DNA of 51,152 bases from assembly GCA_009841605.1 (NCBI GenBank), contig VXLM01000020.1, positions 53,738 to 104,889 of the forward strand, read 5' to 3'. The notes beneath the pieces were generated by a model. It was not told the DNA's origin. It did no database searches and saw only the letters and a program-made list of their open reading frames with translations. This DNA comes from Dehalococcoidia bacterium (GTDB taxonomy: Bacteria; Chloroflexota; Dehalococcoidia; Lucifugimonadales; VXLM01). Positions 15,132-24,357 of the stretch are shown piece by piece; the first letter of the stretch is position 1, and each line of letters opens with the position of its first letter. The position numbers were made by a program, and so were the translations under genes.

Positions 15132-16193
15132 TTAGAGCATAGCCTTGAGGTCGCGAACGGCGGCAATGCGGCGTTCCGCGATATGCGCGGCCGCAGCGTT
15201 GGTGGCGATGCCCTCCGAGCGAGCGGTCTCGATCACGTCGAGCGTCGTCCGGTAGATTCGCCTGGTAAGCTCCAGCGCTCGGTTCTTGCGATAGACGCCC
15301 CCGATCTCGGAACCCACGTTGATGATACCGCCCGCGTTAACGACGTAGTCGGGCGCGTAGGTGATGCCACGCTCTTCGAGCAGGTCGCCGTCGGCGTCCG
15401 AGAGCAGTTGGTTGTTCGCCCCGCCCGCCACGATCTCGCACCTGAGGCGAGGAATGGTCTCGCCGTTCAGCACGCCACCCAGGGCGCAAGGGGAAAAAAT
15501 ATCGCACTCGGCATCGTAGATGTCGTCCGGTTCCACGACGGTCGCGCCCATGCTTGTCGCCTCCTGTCGGGCGCTCTCGAAGATGTCGGTCACAACCAGC
15601 TTGGCCCCCTCTTCAAGGAGATGGTTGGCCGTGTTGGAACCGACGTGCCCGAAGCCCTGCAATGCCACCGTTCGGCCCGACAGGCTCTCATCGCCCCACG
15701 TCGCCTTGGCCGCCGCCTTCATGCCGAGGTAGACGCCGAGTCCGGTCATGAGCGAGGTGTCGCCGCTGCCGCCCAGCGACTCCGGCAACCCGACTACGTG
15801 CTCCGTCTCCTGGGCGATGTACTCCACGTCGCGGGGTGTCATGCCCACGTCCTCGGTCGTGACGTACCGCCCTCCGAGCGAGTCGACATGCCGCCCGAAC
15901 GCGCGAAGCATCGCCTCGTTCTTGTCGGTGCGCGGGTCGGCCATGATGAGGGCCTTCCCGCCTCCGAGGTCGAGGCCCGCGACGGCGGACTTATACGTCA
16001 TCGCGCGGGACAGGCGGAGCACGTCCATGATGGCGTCGTCCTCGCTCTCATGGGGCCATACGCGAAGACCTCCACAGGCGGGGCCGAGGGTCGTGTCGTG
16101 GATCGCTATGAACGCCCGGAGACCCTGAGACGGCTCGTGGCAGATGAGCAGCTGCTCGTGGCCGTGGGCCTCCATGTATTCGAGGATTTCCAT
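15132..16193 (-). CDS. Leucine/valine-type amino-acid dehydrogenase (Glu/Leu/Phe/Val family)
   Basis: Oxidative deamination of a branched-chain amino acid to its 2-oxo acid with NAD. The 353 residues fit leucine dehydrogenase. GPACGGLRVW is the glycine-rich substrate region; the two active-site lysines are K68 (TYKSAVAGL) and K80 (GGGKALI), at the same numbers as in Bacillus leucine dehydrogenase. The Rossmann motif is GFGHVGS (180-186), and an aspartate ends the second strand (VVTDIF), which suggests NAD rather than NADP. SD-like AAGGTAA precedes the ATG. Its product could feed the 2-oxoacid dehydrogenase encoded at 23-27 kb, though that link is only functional reasoning. Confidence 0.88.
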   Translation of the reverse strand: MEILEYMEAHGHEQLLICHEPSQGLRAFIAIHDTTLGPACGGLRVWPHESEDDAIMDVLRLSRAMTYKSAVAGLDLGGGKALIMADPRTDKNEAMLRAFGRHVDSLGGRYVTTEDVGMTPRDVEYIAQETEHVVGLPESLGGSGDTSLMTGLGVYLGMKAAAKATWGDESLSGRTVALQGFGHVGSNTANHLLEEGAKLVVTDIFESARQEATSMGATVVEPDDIYDAECDIFSPCALGGVLNGETIPRLRCEIVAGGANNQLLSDADGDLLEERGITYAPDYVVNAGGIINVGSEIGGVYRKNRALELTRRIYRTTLDVIETARSEGIATNAAAAHIAERRIAAVRDLKAML

Positions 16194-16254
16194 GAGTTAC
16201 CTTTAGCGCGACTAGGGCGCGTCGAACCTAAATTGAAGCGTGGCGGACACTGAT

Positions 16255-16283
16255 ATTATATGAGCGCCGCTAGAACGGCACAA
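16255..16283 (-). promoter_or_regulatory. Probable promoter of the amino-acid dehydrogenase gene
   Basis: On the minus strand a perfect TATAAT (16260-16255) is preceded, 17 bp upstream, by TTGTGC (16283-16278), a half match to the -35 consensus. The start codon is about 62 bases downstream of the -10 box. Confidence 0.5.
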
Positions 16284-16337
16284 CCGAAACTGCAATCAGA
16301 TAGAACCATCCTACCATCGCAATAAAGGTCGCCCTTC

Positions 16338-16397
16338 CCGTTCGGCCTGAGCCTGTCGAAGGCCAACATCACGGTTCGACAGGCCCACCGCGAACGG
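16338..16397. repeat. Imperfect inverted repeat containing CCTGTCGAA arms
   Basis: The left arm (16338-16362) reads CCGTTCGGCCTGAGCCTGTC and then GAAGG; the right arm (16373-16397) is its approximate reverse complement with matching CCGTTCG and GCCTGTCGAA blocks around a 10-base centre. The arms resemble dispersed repeats of the form TTCGACAGGCTCAGG seen in many bacterial genomes. It lies between divergent genes, outside the promoter box at 16255-16283. Confidence 0.7.
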
Positions 16398-16430
16398 ACT
16401 CTGGAAGGTCCCTGACAATCAGGAGCACGT

Positions 16431-17549
16431 ATGACACAAACGGTGGATGTGGCCGTCATAGGCGGGGGAATTGCGGGATGCGCCGCCGCCTACTACCTCA
16501 CGCGCGAAGGGCTGGATGTAGCCGTGATCGAGCATCAGGGCGTCGGCAACGCTGCGTCGGGATACGCGCTCGGTCTCCTGAACCCGCTTTCGGGTGCCCT
16601 CATCCCCGGTCGATTGGCGGCTTTCGCAAGAGAGGCATTCGATGAGCACCTAAGGCTGTGGCCTCAGCTTGAAGAGCAGTCCTCCATCGACTTCCAGGGC
16701 CGCATGATGCCTCACCTCGAAGTCCTGCTGGACGAGGCCGACGTTCCTCCACTGCAGGAGGAAATGGAGCGCTGGAACGCAGCCGAGGGATTCTCGGCCC
16801 GGTGGCTTGACGGGCAGGATGTTCACGCTTTGGACGACCGGATTGCCGACGACGTCGTGGGAGCCGTCCTCCTTGAAAGACTCGGCATGGTGGACAGTCA
16901 ACAGCTCACGAGGGCGCTGATGGATGCCGCCTGTCAACGTGGCGCGAGTATCGTCCATGACCGCGCAATCGGAATCACGTGGTCGGGCGACAGGGCGCTC
17001 GGCGTGAGGACGGCAGGGGGCGAGGTAGCATGTCATGCCGTCGTAATCGCGACAGGTCCTTGGTCTGGAGCGGTGGAGGAGTGGACCGGCCTTCGTATTC
17101 CGGTCACGCCTCTCAAGGGACAGATCGTCCGGCTCGAAGGCCTGAGTCCTCCGCTGGAGTACCACGTCGCAGGTCCCGGAGCAGTCGTGCAGAAGGCGGA
17201 CGGCAAGCTCTGGGCGGCCGCGACCGAAGAAGAAGCGGGGTTCGACCTTTCGACCACCTCGCAGGCGAGACAGGACCTGATTGAGAGAGCGGCGCGTGTC
17301 CTTCCCTCCGTGACACAAGCCCGTATTCTGGAGCAGACGGCCTGTCTCAGGCCGAGGACGCCCGACGGCCTTCCGATTCTCGGCAAGGTCCCCAGCCGGA
17401 AGAACGTCTACCTCGCGACCGGCGGTGGGAAGAAGGGCGTCCTCCTCGCTCCGGCGATGGGCAGAGTCCTTGCCGATCTCATAGTGCGACGTGAGACGGG
17501 AATTCCTATTGACGAGTTCGCTCCGGGGCGATTCGCCGGCCTGAAGTGA
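16431..17549 (+). CDS. FAD-dependent amino-acid/amine oxidase (DAO family)
   Basis: A 372-residue flavoprotein of the D-amino-acid/glycine/sarcosine oxidase family, oxidising an amine or amino acid to an imine. The dinucleotide fold is at the N-terminus (VAVIGGGIAGCAAAYYLTRE, GGGIAG at 11-16), the middle has the VIATGPWSG second FAD motif and TPLKGQIVRL typical of glycine-oxidase-like members, and the C-terminus has RPRTPDGLPILG and YLATGGGKKGVLLAPAMG. AGGAG stands six bases before the ATG. A clear paralogue is encoded at 45411-46526. The neighbouring amino-acid dehydrogenase suggests amino-acid use, but the substrate is unknown. Confidence 0.88.
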   Translation: MTQTVDVAVIGGGIAGCAAAYYLTREGLDVAVIEHQGVGNAASGYALGLLNPLSGALIPGRLAAFAREAFDEHLRLWPQLEEQSSIDFQGRMMPHLEVLLDEADVPPLQEEMERWNAAEGFSARWLDGQDVHALDDRIADDVVGAVLLERLGMVDSQQLTRALMDAACQRGASIVHDRAIGITWSGDRALGVRTAGGEVACHAVVIATGPWSGAVEEWTGLRIPVTPLKGQIVRLEGLSPPLEYHVAGPGAVVQKADGKLWAAATEEEAGFDLSTTSQARQDLIERAARVLPSVTQARILEQTACLRPRTPDGLPILGKVPSRKNVYLATGGGKKGVLLAPAMGRVLADLIVRRETGIPIDEFAPGRFAGLK

Positions 17550-17562
17550 CGCGGTAAGCCAA

Positions 17563-20500
17563 CTACTCGTACCGAAGGGCCTCCGCCGGATAGACCTTCG
17601 ACGCCTGGCGGGCCGGAATGTAGGTCGCCAGCAACGAGAAGAGATACGTCACACCGAGGATAATTATCATCTGTATCCAGGGGATCGCGTATTGGATGGT
17701 GTCGAGTCCCTCGGAGTCGCGAATATCAAGGACTGCGTTGTATGAGAGAACGAGTCCGAGCACGGTACCGATGATGATGCCCAAGACGGCGACGAAGCTC
17801 GACTCGATCAGGAAGCTCAGCTGGATCATGTCCCTGCGATAGCCGACGGCCCTCAGCATGCCGATCTGCTGCCGCCGCTCGACCACGGCCCTAGTGCTTA
17901 CTACTCCAAGCGCCGCGATTCCGACGAACAGGCCAAGCGCCATGAACCCGGTGAACAGCCGGAAGAAGCCTCGCAGCGCAGCCAGGTTTTCCCTCAGGAC
18001 TTCATCGAGCACAACGGTCTGCATTCCGTTCTCTAAGAAGGCGCGTTCGATGTTCCGGGCGATGTCTTTTGATTCGTCAAGATCGTTGACTCTGAACCGA
18101 TAGGTCGTGATGGGAATTGGGAACGGGGCGGCTTCGTCGACGGCGGTCTTGGAGCCGATCATGCCGAGGCCGACAAAACCGGTGTCATGGACGCGGTCGA
18201 TGACACCTATTACCGTCAAGGTCGTTTCCACGCGAGTATTCGGCTCACGCAGTTCAATCTCAATGGGCGACATCGACTCGTCGTCGTAGCCTACTTCGTG
18301 GAAGACGCGGGATATCTGCTCGCCCTGCTCACCCTGTGTGTCGCTAAGCAACGATCCGCTTATGACGACGAGACTAGGGTCATTTCGCATGGCCTCGAAT
18401 ACGTCCTCCGTCGTGGAGCCGAATCCGTCTGCGATGAGCTTGAAGTCGTACTCGCTTGATTCGAGATACCCGTCATCCGCAGCAAGGAAACGGAGGCCGT
18501 TCCATTCCTGGTCATCGGCCTCGATCTCGCGTACCTGCATAGGTATCTGCGTATATCCGCCAATAGCCTCGAAACTGGAAATGTCTACGTTATCAATACC
18601 ATTGATTTCGGAACGGATGTCATCTATGGGTGTGGTGAAGTTGACGCTCCCCTCGATGTCCCATCCGCCCGTAGCAACCCTCGTCTCGACGAACTGAGTC
18701 CCGAAGGTGTCCGTGAGCACGGACATGACCGTAAGCGTGAAGATGACGAGCGCGAACATGGCCAGGGTCAGGCCGGTGCGGAACTTGGAGCTAAGGGGAT
18801 AGGCTATCGCGGTCACCAAGACCGGGCGAAGTTGGCGGAGGCGGCTCGTGATGAAATGAAGTCCCTGAAGAATCAAATCGGCGTTGTACATAACCGTCCA
18901 GACCGCCGCTCCGACCATGGCGATGCCCGAGACGAACATGATGTCAACGTCGCCTTGCAAGTCGTCGACGATATCGCCGAGGAGCGTTTCGAGGATGCTG
19001 GACGGCAACGCCCAGAAGACCAGGATTGCGATTCCGGTTGTGGTGAAGACGATCCGGTCAAGGAACGCAGGCGACATGTCTCCTCTTGCCAAGAAGGCTC
19101 TTGCCGACAGTCCTATCCCGGCCAGGGCCAGTGACACTCCTCCACCGAATAATGCCGCGCGTTCTAGGGGCGGGACGAGAACCGACGCAGTCGTCAGACC
19201 GGCGCCGATGACAAAGAGAAGCCAGCCTTGCAGGAGATACGGCCACACCAGCTTGAACAGTTGGATCAGGATGTCTACCACCCAGACGATCACGGTCAGC
19301 CACACGAGGGCGAATATCACGTGGAGCACGGAGGGAACGAAGTCGCGCCTGATGAGGAATCGAAGCGCGCGCCAGAGAAAGAGGAAGGGCCGGAAGATAC
19401 CCTTGACGACATCGAGGAGTCGGCTCAGGAATCCCGGAGGGTCTACCGGCACGAGGTTCTCCGGCAGGTTCCGCACCGCGGCCACGATGTTGAGATAGCT
19501 CACGCGGTAGGCTGAAATCCCAACGGTGGCGAAGGTGATGATCATCCCCAAGCAGTACGAGACAACGATGGTTGGCAGGGTGAAGTGGAGTTGGAGAGTA
19601 AAGTCGTCTTCAAACGAGGAGAATATGCTGTTGAGAGTGCCTACCATGAGGGCGCTGACCGCAAGTCCAAGCAGAACGCCGATGGCGGCCGACACGAGAG
19701 CATAGGCAGTACCCTCGAACACGAACATCTCGATGAGGTTCCGACGCTTTGCGCCGACGGCCCGGGCCATGCCCATCTCGGACTTCCTTGCGCCCGCAAG
19801 CAGGACGAAGATGAGGAAGATCAACAGGATGCCGCTGGCAATCGAGAAAGTGCTGAAGGTAAGGAAGAAGACGCTTATGGCGGTACCGGCCTGTTCCGCG
19901 CCCCTGAGAATGTCGTTCTTGATGTCCAAGACGTTCATTTCGGCGAGCTCGCTGAAGAGCGTGGTCGCCTCACGCTGGATGTCGCGCATCTCATCCGAAT
20001 CGAGAACGTCCTGTATCACGCCCGATATTTCCGTGTCGGCCAGGGCGTCGATAAGATCGTCGGTAAGATCGGGAGCCCGTATCCCCGTGAGGACCTCCGT
20101 CAGCCGTTCCTTCCGGTCTTCACCGACCGAAGTGTCTCGTTCGAGTTCAAGCGCCTTGAGGAATACATCGTCGTTGAGAAGGTCCTTCAGGCGGGAGGCC
20201 GTCTCGCGGTCGGTGAACTTCACGCGAAGGTCCTTCGTGACCTCATCGCTCAGCTCGTTGCCCGTCAGCTGATCGCCTCGGTTCGATATGATGATCGAAG
20301 TGATCTGACCCGTCCTGTCGAACATCTCCTGAGCGCGCTCCAGGGAGATGATCATCGTCGGGGAGATGCCTGCAAATCCGCCGTCTTCGAGGACGCCCTT
20401 CACGGCGAACCGTTTGGCGCCGTCCTCTACGTAAATCTCCAGTTCACCGCCGGACCGGAGATCAAGCTCTTCCGAAGCGTCCTCATTGATGAATGTCTCG

Positions 20501-21057
20501 TTGGGCCCGAGATTCTGAAGGTCAGCGTTTCCTCCTGATGCTAACTTCATTCCGCCGAAGCCACCGAGGAGGGATGGGTTAATGCCCAGCAGGTTTAGCT
20601 GTCCTTCGCTCAGGTCTTCCGCAGGGTTGACGGCCGGTACGTTCTGGGTGAACTGCGGCATGATGCCGTCAATGCGGTCGTCGCCGGCAAGATCGGCCCT
20701 GATCTCCTCATAGCGCTCCATCGAGATGAACGACTGGCCGAATTGGTCGCCCTCCTGAGCGCGGGCCGAGATGACGATCTCGTCGATTGTTCCCAGTCCA
20801 TTGATGCCGATGTCGCGAATGGAATACGAAAGGGTATCTGCCGTGCCGAACGCGGCGGAAATGATGATTGTGCTCAGCATGACGCCGATGATGATGAGGG
20901 CCGTCATACCTGGTCGACGGGAAATGGGACGTATCCCCAACTTGAGCATCACGGGGTTGCGCAAGGCCATGGCAATCACGATCAGCATCGTCACGATGAA
21001 AATGCCTGAAAGGACGAACATCAACGTGGGAAGCGGGACGCCGAACAGCTTTTCCAT
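17563..21057 (-). CDS. Giant two-domain FtsX-type ABC transporter permease
   Basis: A 1164-residue inner-membrane permease, about twice the length of ordinary FtsX/MacB permeases. The N-terminal half has two membrane segments (about 10-32 and 50-70), an extracytoplasmic domain of about 300 residues, and three FtsX-type segments, the first beginning ISVFFLTFSTFSIASGILLIF with the turn GMARAVGAKRRNLIEMF. The second half has its own large external domain (about 770-1010) and three more FtsX segments with GMLRAVGYRRDMIQL. Between the halves, about residues 560-740 hold several extra hydrophobic segments. The ATG at 21057 is preferred over the TTG one codon upstream because GAGGTGA is correctly spaced from it. 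The matching ATPase is the upstream gene. Likely role: extrusion or lipid/lipoprotein handling, or regulation at the membrane. Confidence 0.85.
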   Translation of the reverse strand: MEKLFGVPLPTLMFVLSGIFIVTMLIVIAMALRNPVMLKLGIRPISRRPGMTALIIIGVMLSTIIISAAFGTADTLSYSIRDIGINGLGTIDEIVISARAQEGDQFGQSFISMERYEEIRADLAGDDRIDGIMPQFTQNVPAVNPAEDLSEGQLNLLGINPSLLGGFGGMKLASGGNADLQNLGPNETFINEDASEELDLRSGGELEIYVEDGAKRFAVKGVLEDGGFAGISPTMIISLERAQEMFDRTGQITSIIISNRGDQLTGNELSDEVTKDLRVKFTDRETASRLKDLLNDDVFLKALELERDTSVGEDRKERLTEVLTGIRAPDLTDDLIDALADTEISGVIQDVLDSDEMRDIQREATTLFSELAEMNVLDIKNDILRGAEQAGTAISVFFLTFSTFSIASGILLIFLIFVLLAGARKSEMGMARAVGAKRRNLIEMFVFEGTAYALVSAAIGVLLGLAVSALMVGTLNSIFSSFEDDFTLQLHFTLPTIVVSYCLGMIITFATVGISAYRVSYLNIVAAVRNLPENLVPVDPPGFLSRLLDVVKGIFRPFLFLWRALRFLIRRDFVPSVLHVIFALVWLTVIVWVVDILIQLFKLVWPYLLQGWLLFVIGAGLTTASVLVPPLERAALFGGGVSLALAGIGLSARAFLARGDMSPAFLDRIVFTTTGIAILVFWALPSSILETLLGDIVDDLQGDVDIMFVSGIAMVGAAVWTVMYNADLILQGLHFITSRLRQLRPVLVTAIAYPLSSKFRTGLTLAMFALVIFTLTVMSVLTDTFGTQFVETRVATGGWDIEGSVNFTTPIDDIRSEINGIDNVDISSFEAIGGYTQIPMQVREIEADDQEWNGLRFLAADDGYLESSEYDFKLIADGFGSTTEDVFEAMRNDPSLVVISGSLLSDTQGEQGEQISRVFHEVGYDDESMSPIEIELREPNTRVETTLTVIGVIDRVHDTGFVGLGMIGSKTAVDEAAPFPIPITTYRFRVNDLDESKDIARNIERAFLENGMQTVVLDEVLRENLAALRGFFRLFTGFMALGLFVGIAALGVVSTRAVVERRQQIGMLRAVGYRRDMIQLSFLIESSFVAVLGIIIGTVLGLVLSYNAVLDIRDSEGLDTIQYAIPWIQMIIILGVTYLFSLLATYIPARQASKVYPAEALRYE

Positions 21058-21186
21058 CAAATCACCTCAAAGTTGCAAAGGCGGCAAGGGGGAAGTCTTT
21101 TGTGTAATTGACACTAGGGATTACGCCAATTTCAGACGCAAATGGGATGAGTGGAGTAGGGTAGAGGTTGGAAGGCAACGTTGGAC

Positions 21187-21918
21187 CTACGTCGTTACAG
21201 CGGCGGGCTCTTGAATCATTCCTCCGAGGCCGTCGTCGGTCACGAGGCCGTCTCGCATGGTGACGATCCTGTCGGCGATTTCACCGACCTCGCGGGAGTG
21301 CGTTACGATGACGAACGTCTCTCCGCTGTCCTTATTGAGCTTGATCATCAGGTCCATGACCTCGTGGGCGGTCTCGCTGTCAAGGTCGCCCGTCGGCTCG
21401 TCGGCCCATACGATGGCGGGGCGATTAACGAGCGCCCGCGCGATGGTGACTCTCTGGCGCTGGCCTCCGGACAGCTCGCCGGGAAGGTGGTCCGCACGAT
21501 CTGCGAGCCCGACCTCATCCAAAAGCTCCAGCGAGCGTCGCCTTGCCTCTTTCGAGCTGATGCCCGATACGAGCAGCGGCATCTCGACGTTCTCCACGGC
21601 GCTCAGAACGGGAAGGAGGTTGTACAGCTGGAAGACGAAACCCATTCGTTTCGCGCGGTAGTCGCTGCGCTCATCGTCGGGCAAGTCGTGGATGACCTGC
21701 TCTTCGACGATCACCGTGCCTGAGTCGATGTCATCCAGACCCGACAGGCAGTTCAGCGTGGTGGTTTTGCCACAGCCGCTCGGCCCCATGATAGCGACCA
21801 TCTCACCCCGCCTGACCTTGAGGTCGATGCCGCGTAGGGCAGGGACGGTGACCTTGCCGGTGCTGTAGGTCTTGTGGACTCCGGTCGCGTCTACGATGTA
21901 TCCGTTCTGTTCGGTCAT
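21187..21918 (-). CDS. ABC transporter ATP-binding protein (MacB/LolD family)
   Basis: The 243-residue ATPase of the system with the giant permease 126 bp downstream. Motifs: Walker [11 protein letters not shown]-loop [10 protein letters not shown], signature LSGGQRQR, Walker [13 protein letters not shown] and the switch histidine IVTHSRE. The DEPTGDLD form and the ISSKEAR/RA spacing are the standard form of MacB/LolD ATPases. It starts [18 protein letters not shown] and is the first gene of a two-gene minus-strand operon with a recognisable promoter at 21980-22009. It is more typical of the family than the ATPase at 748-1443, so the two systems are likely not recent duplicates. Confidence 0.92.
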   Translation of the reverse strand: MTEQNGYIVDATGVHKTYSTGKVTVPALRGIDLKVRRGEMVAIMGPSGCGKTTTLNCLSGLDDIDSGTVIVEEQVIHDLPDDERSDYRAKRMGFVFQLYNLLPVLSAVENVEMPLLVSGISSKEARRRSLELLDEVGLADRADHLPGELSGGQRQRVTIARALVNRPAIVWADEPTGDLDSETAHEVMDLMIKLNKDSGETFVIVTHSREVGEIADRIVTMRDGLVTDDGLGGMIQEPAAVTT

Positions 21919-21979
21919 CCGGACGTTCTCCCTCTAGGACTGTGTTGCATCCCACTTTCCGATTTCGACACCGAGAGAG

Positions 21980-22009
21980 AGTGTACGTCGAAGGAATATG
22001 AGAAGTCAA
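21980..22009 (-). promoter_or_regulatory. Sigma-70-type promoter of the ABC operon
   Basis: On the minus strand TTGACT (22009-22004), an 18-bp spacer and TACACT (21985-21980). Transcription would begin about 55 bases before the ATPase ATG. Confidence 0.55.
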
Positions 22010-22085
22010 CAATTACGTTATAGATACTCAGTCGCATTACGCATTACAGCGAAAGCTCATGGATATGAGACTGCGACATCCTTCC

Positions 22086-23180
22086 CTAGTCTGCCGGATA
22101 CAGGCGTTCGAGGTTCCCTCCGAGGATCGCCGCACGCTCCTCGTCGCTCAGGAAGTCGCACTGGGTCTGGAACAGGATGAGCGACTGCTTGTAGGTACAC
22201 GTGCGCTCGCACGCGGGCATGTCTGACCCCCAGACGAGGCTCTCGGCTCCCACCTCTTCCACCAGCTGTCGGACAACTTCGTGGACTTCCGGGTTGTAGG
22301 GTGGGAACTCGTAGTCGGAAGCCATGATGTGGAGCATCAGCTCGACGTGCCAGTTCGGAAGCTTCAGGAGGTCGATGGTGCTTTGAGATATGTCATATCG
22401 ACCGGGCTGACCTCGGAGCGTGCTTATCTGGTTGAGTCCGTGCGTCAACACGCACGGGATTCCGGGGTGGCGGTTGGCCCATTCAAGAATATCGTCAAGC
22501 TCGCGGAAGTAGGCTTCTGTGATGTTGGTGCGATACTCCCCAGCATACCAGTGGATGGGTATCCCGAGATCGACGACGGCCTGCCACAGGGGCTCGAACT
22601 CGGGGTCGTTGATATTGTTGGCGAAGTCGGTATGTACGAAGCCTCCGGTTGAGAAATAGAGGCCCTTGAAACCCAGGTCCGTGACCTCGTGCCTCAACCG
22701 CTCGATCTGATCGGATTCGCTCGCTCGCCACTCATCGACCTGCGCCAGCGCCACGAAGCGATCGGGGTACTTGCGAACGCAGTCCGAGAGGAAATCGTCG
22801 AGCCTTCCGTAGATGCGGTCGTGCTGGATCACCGCGCGGTCGACTCCGACGTAGTCCATCTGGGCGATCATGTACTCAGGCGACGAAGACATGTCCACCA
22901 AGGTCGGCGGCATCCACTGGATGTAGTAGTCCTCTTCCTCGACCGTGAACTCGACCCTGCCAAATTCTCCGATGCGGAACTCCACGTCCGGCTGGAACGA
23001 AACGCCGTCCTGCTCACCCGCGAGCAGGGGAGTGTCCATGAGGGCATCGTCACGGGTGCGGCGTATTCCCTGCCTGTGGAAGCGGACGTGGTACTGGTGC
23101 TCGGCGAGCCGCGTATTCATGATGCCCCCGTCCTGGCCGAGGGGAGGGAAGCAGTGCGCGTGCGCGTCGAAAATCGTCAT
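22086..23180 (-). CDS. Amidohydrolase-2 family metal-dependent hydrolase/decarboxylase
   Basis: A 364-residue TIM-barrel enzyme of the amidohydrolase-related (ACMSD-like) family, whose members decarboxylate or hydrolyse carboxylic acids with a divalent metal. The N-terminal metal pair is HAH at 7-9 (FDAHAHCFPP). Further expected ligands are the histidines in IHWYAGEY and CVLTHGLN and the aspartate in VWGSDMPACERTC. The IYGRLDDFLSDCVRKYPDRFVAL segment is also family-typical. It stands alone on the minus strand and is divergent from the 2-oxoacid dehydrogenase operon. An enzyme of aromatic or cyclic-acid breakdown is plausible; the substrate is unknown. Confidence 0.85.
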   Translation of the reverse strand: MTIFDAHAHCFPPLGQDGGIMNTRLAEHQYHVRFHRQGIRRTRDDALMDTPLLAGEQDGVSFQPDVEFRIGEFGRVEFTVEEEDYYIQWMPPTLVDMSSSPEYMIAQMDYVGVDRAVIQHDRIYGRLDDFLSDCVRKYPDRFVALAQVDEWRASESDQIERLRHEVTDLGFKGLYFSTGGFVHTDFANNINDPEFEPLWQAVVDLGIPIHWYAGEYRTNITEAYFRELDDILEWANRHPGIPCVLTHGLNQISTLRGQPGRYDISQSTIDLLKLPNWHVELMLHIMASDYEFPPYNPEVHEVVRQLVEEVGAESLVWGSDMPACERTCTYKQSLILFQTQCDFLSDEERAAILGGNLERLYPAD

Positions 23181-23250
23181 GGCGTAGTCCTGGGGAAGCG
23201 CTATCCGCGCTCAGTGTATGGCGGGCTTTCAGACAGGTCAAACGGTTGTC

Positions 23251-23279
23251 GTGACACCATTTGCACACCCTGCTATCAT
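23251..23279 (+). promoter_or_regulatory. Sigma-70-type promoter of the 2-oxoacid dehydrogenase operon
   Basis: GTGACA (23251-23256), a 17-bp spacer and TATCAT (23274-23279). The transcript would start about 30 bases before the GTG start codon at 23317. Confidence 0.55.
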
Positions 23280-23316
23280 ATCGCGCACCATCAGCTAGAA
23301 CATTGGAGGCGTCATC

Positions 23317-24300
23317 GTGGCGACCACAACCATCGGAATCGACAGGGATACGCTGCTTTGGATGTACACGACGATGGTGACCATCCGCCGCTTTGAAGAG
23401 CAGTCGAAGCGCGAGGCGGACGCGGGCAAACTACGCGGGATGCACTCGTCAATAGGGCAGGAGGCCGTGCCCGTGGGAGTATGCGCGCACCTGCGGGACG
23501 ATGACTACGTGCTCGGAACGCACCGGAGCCACCACCACTGCATCGCCAAAGGCCTCGACATCAAGCAGATGATGGCCGAGCTGCTGGGCAAGTCCACGGG
23601 GACGAACAAGGGCAAGGGCGGGACGATGCACATCGCGGACATCGACAAGGGAATGCTCGGCGCGAACGGCGTCGTCGGGTCGAATATCCCGGTCGCGACA
23701 GGCGTTGGACTCAGCGCCAAGGTGCGCGGCACAGATCAAGTGTCAGTCGTCTTTTTCGGGGACGGCGCGGCCAACCAGGGAACACTCCACGAGGCTATGA
23801 ACCTCGCGGGTATCTGGAAGCTGCCGGTCATCTTCGTGTGTGAAAACAACCGCTACGCCGAGTCCACCCCGGTCGAGTACTCGGTCGCGGGCGAGTCGAT
23901 CGCGGCACGGGCCGAAGGATATGACATGCCGAGCGTCATTGCCGACGGACAGTCGGTGCTCGAAATGTACGAGATCGGCAGCGAGGCGGTCGCGAGGGCC
24001 CGAGCGGGCGGAGGGCCGACCTTCATCGAGGCACAGACCTACCGCTATCTCGGACACTTCGGGGCAGACAATCCGCTCGCCTACCGGACTCAGGAAGAAG
24101 AGGACTACTACGAGGCCCGCGACTGCATCAGCACGATGGTGTCCTATCTGCTGGAAAACGATGTGGCAACGCAGGAAGAGATCGAGGCGATAGACGCGGC
24201 CGCGCTCGCCAACGTGGTGGAAGCGACGAGGTTCGCCGACGAGAGCCCCTTCCCCGACGACGGAGAGTTGACCACCGACGTATACATCAGCTACGCGTAG
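23317..24300 (+). CDS. 2-oxoacid (pyruvate/acetoin) dehydrogenase E1 component, alpha subunit
   Basis: Thiamine-diphosphate-dependent subunit that decarboxylates a 2-oxo acid or cleaves acetoin. The 327 residues fit the E1alpha length. The diphosphate-binding motif runs from GDGAANQG (148-155) to the asparagine pair at 177-178. GKGGTMHIAD, followed by NGVVGSNIPVATG, is characteristic of pyruvate- and acetoin-dehydrogenase E1alpha. The protein begins with GTG at 23317, with GGAGG 8 bases before it. It is the first gene of an operon with E1beta, E2, a Nudix hydrolase and an alpha/beta hydrolase. No E3 gene is present in the window. Pyruvate and acetoin forms cannot be told apart reliably by eye. 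Confidence 0.9.
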   Translation: MATTTIGIDRDTLLWMYTTMVTIRRFEEQSKREADAGKLRGMHSSIGQEAVPVGVCAHLRDDDYVLGTHRSHHHCIAKGLDIKQMMAELLGKSTGTNKGKGGTMHIADIDKGMLGANGVVGSNIPVATGVGLSAKVRGTDQVSVVFFGDGAANQGTLHEAMNLAGIWKLPVIFVCENNRYAESTPVEYSVAGESIAARAEGYDMPSVIADGQSVLEMYEIGSEAVARARAGGGPTFIEAQTYRYLGHFGADNPLAYRTQEEEDYYEARDCISTMVSYLLENDVATQEEIEAIDAAALANVVEATRFADESPFPDDGELTTDVYISYA

Positions 24301-24357
24301 GTAGTCCGTCGAGATCACGGTCTTCGCAACGAATATCCAACTTTCAGGAGAACCAGC

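Noticed and set aside
15039-16253. Open frame of 404 codons on the plus strand opposite the amino-acid dehydrogenase gene
   Set aside because: Antisense shadow of a gene with complete catalytic motifs; no family pattern.
19585-20538. Open frame of 317 codons opposite the giant permease gene
   Set aside because: Charged, low-complexity antisense product without start signal or domain.
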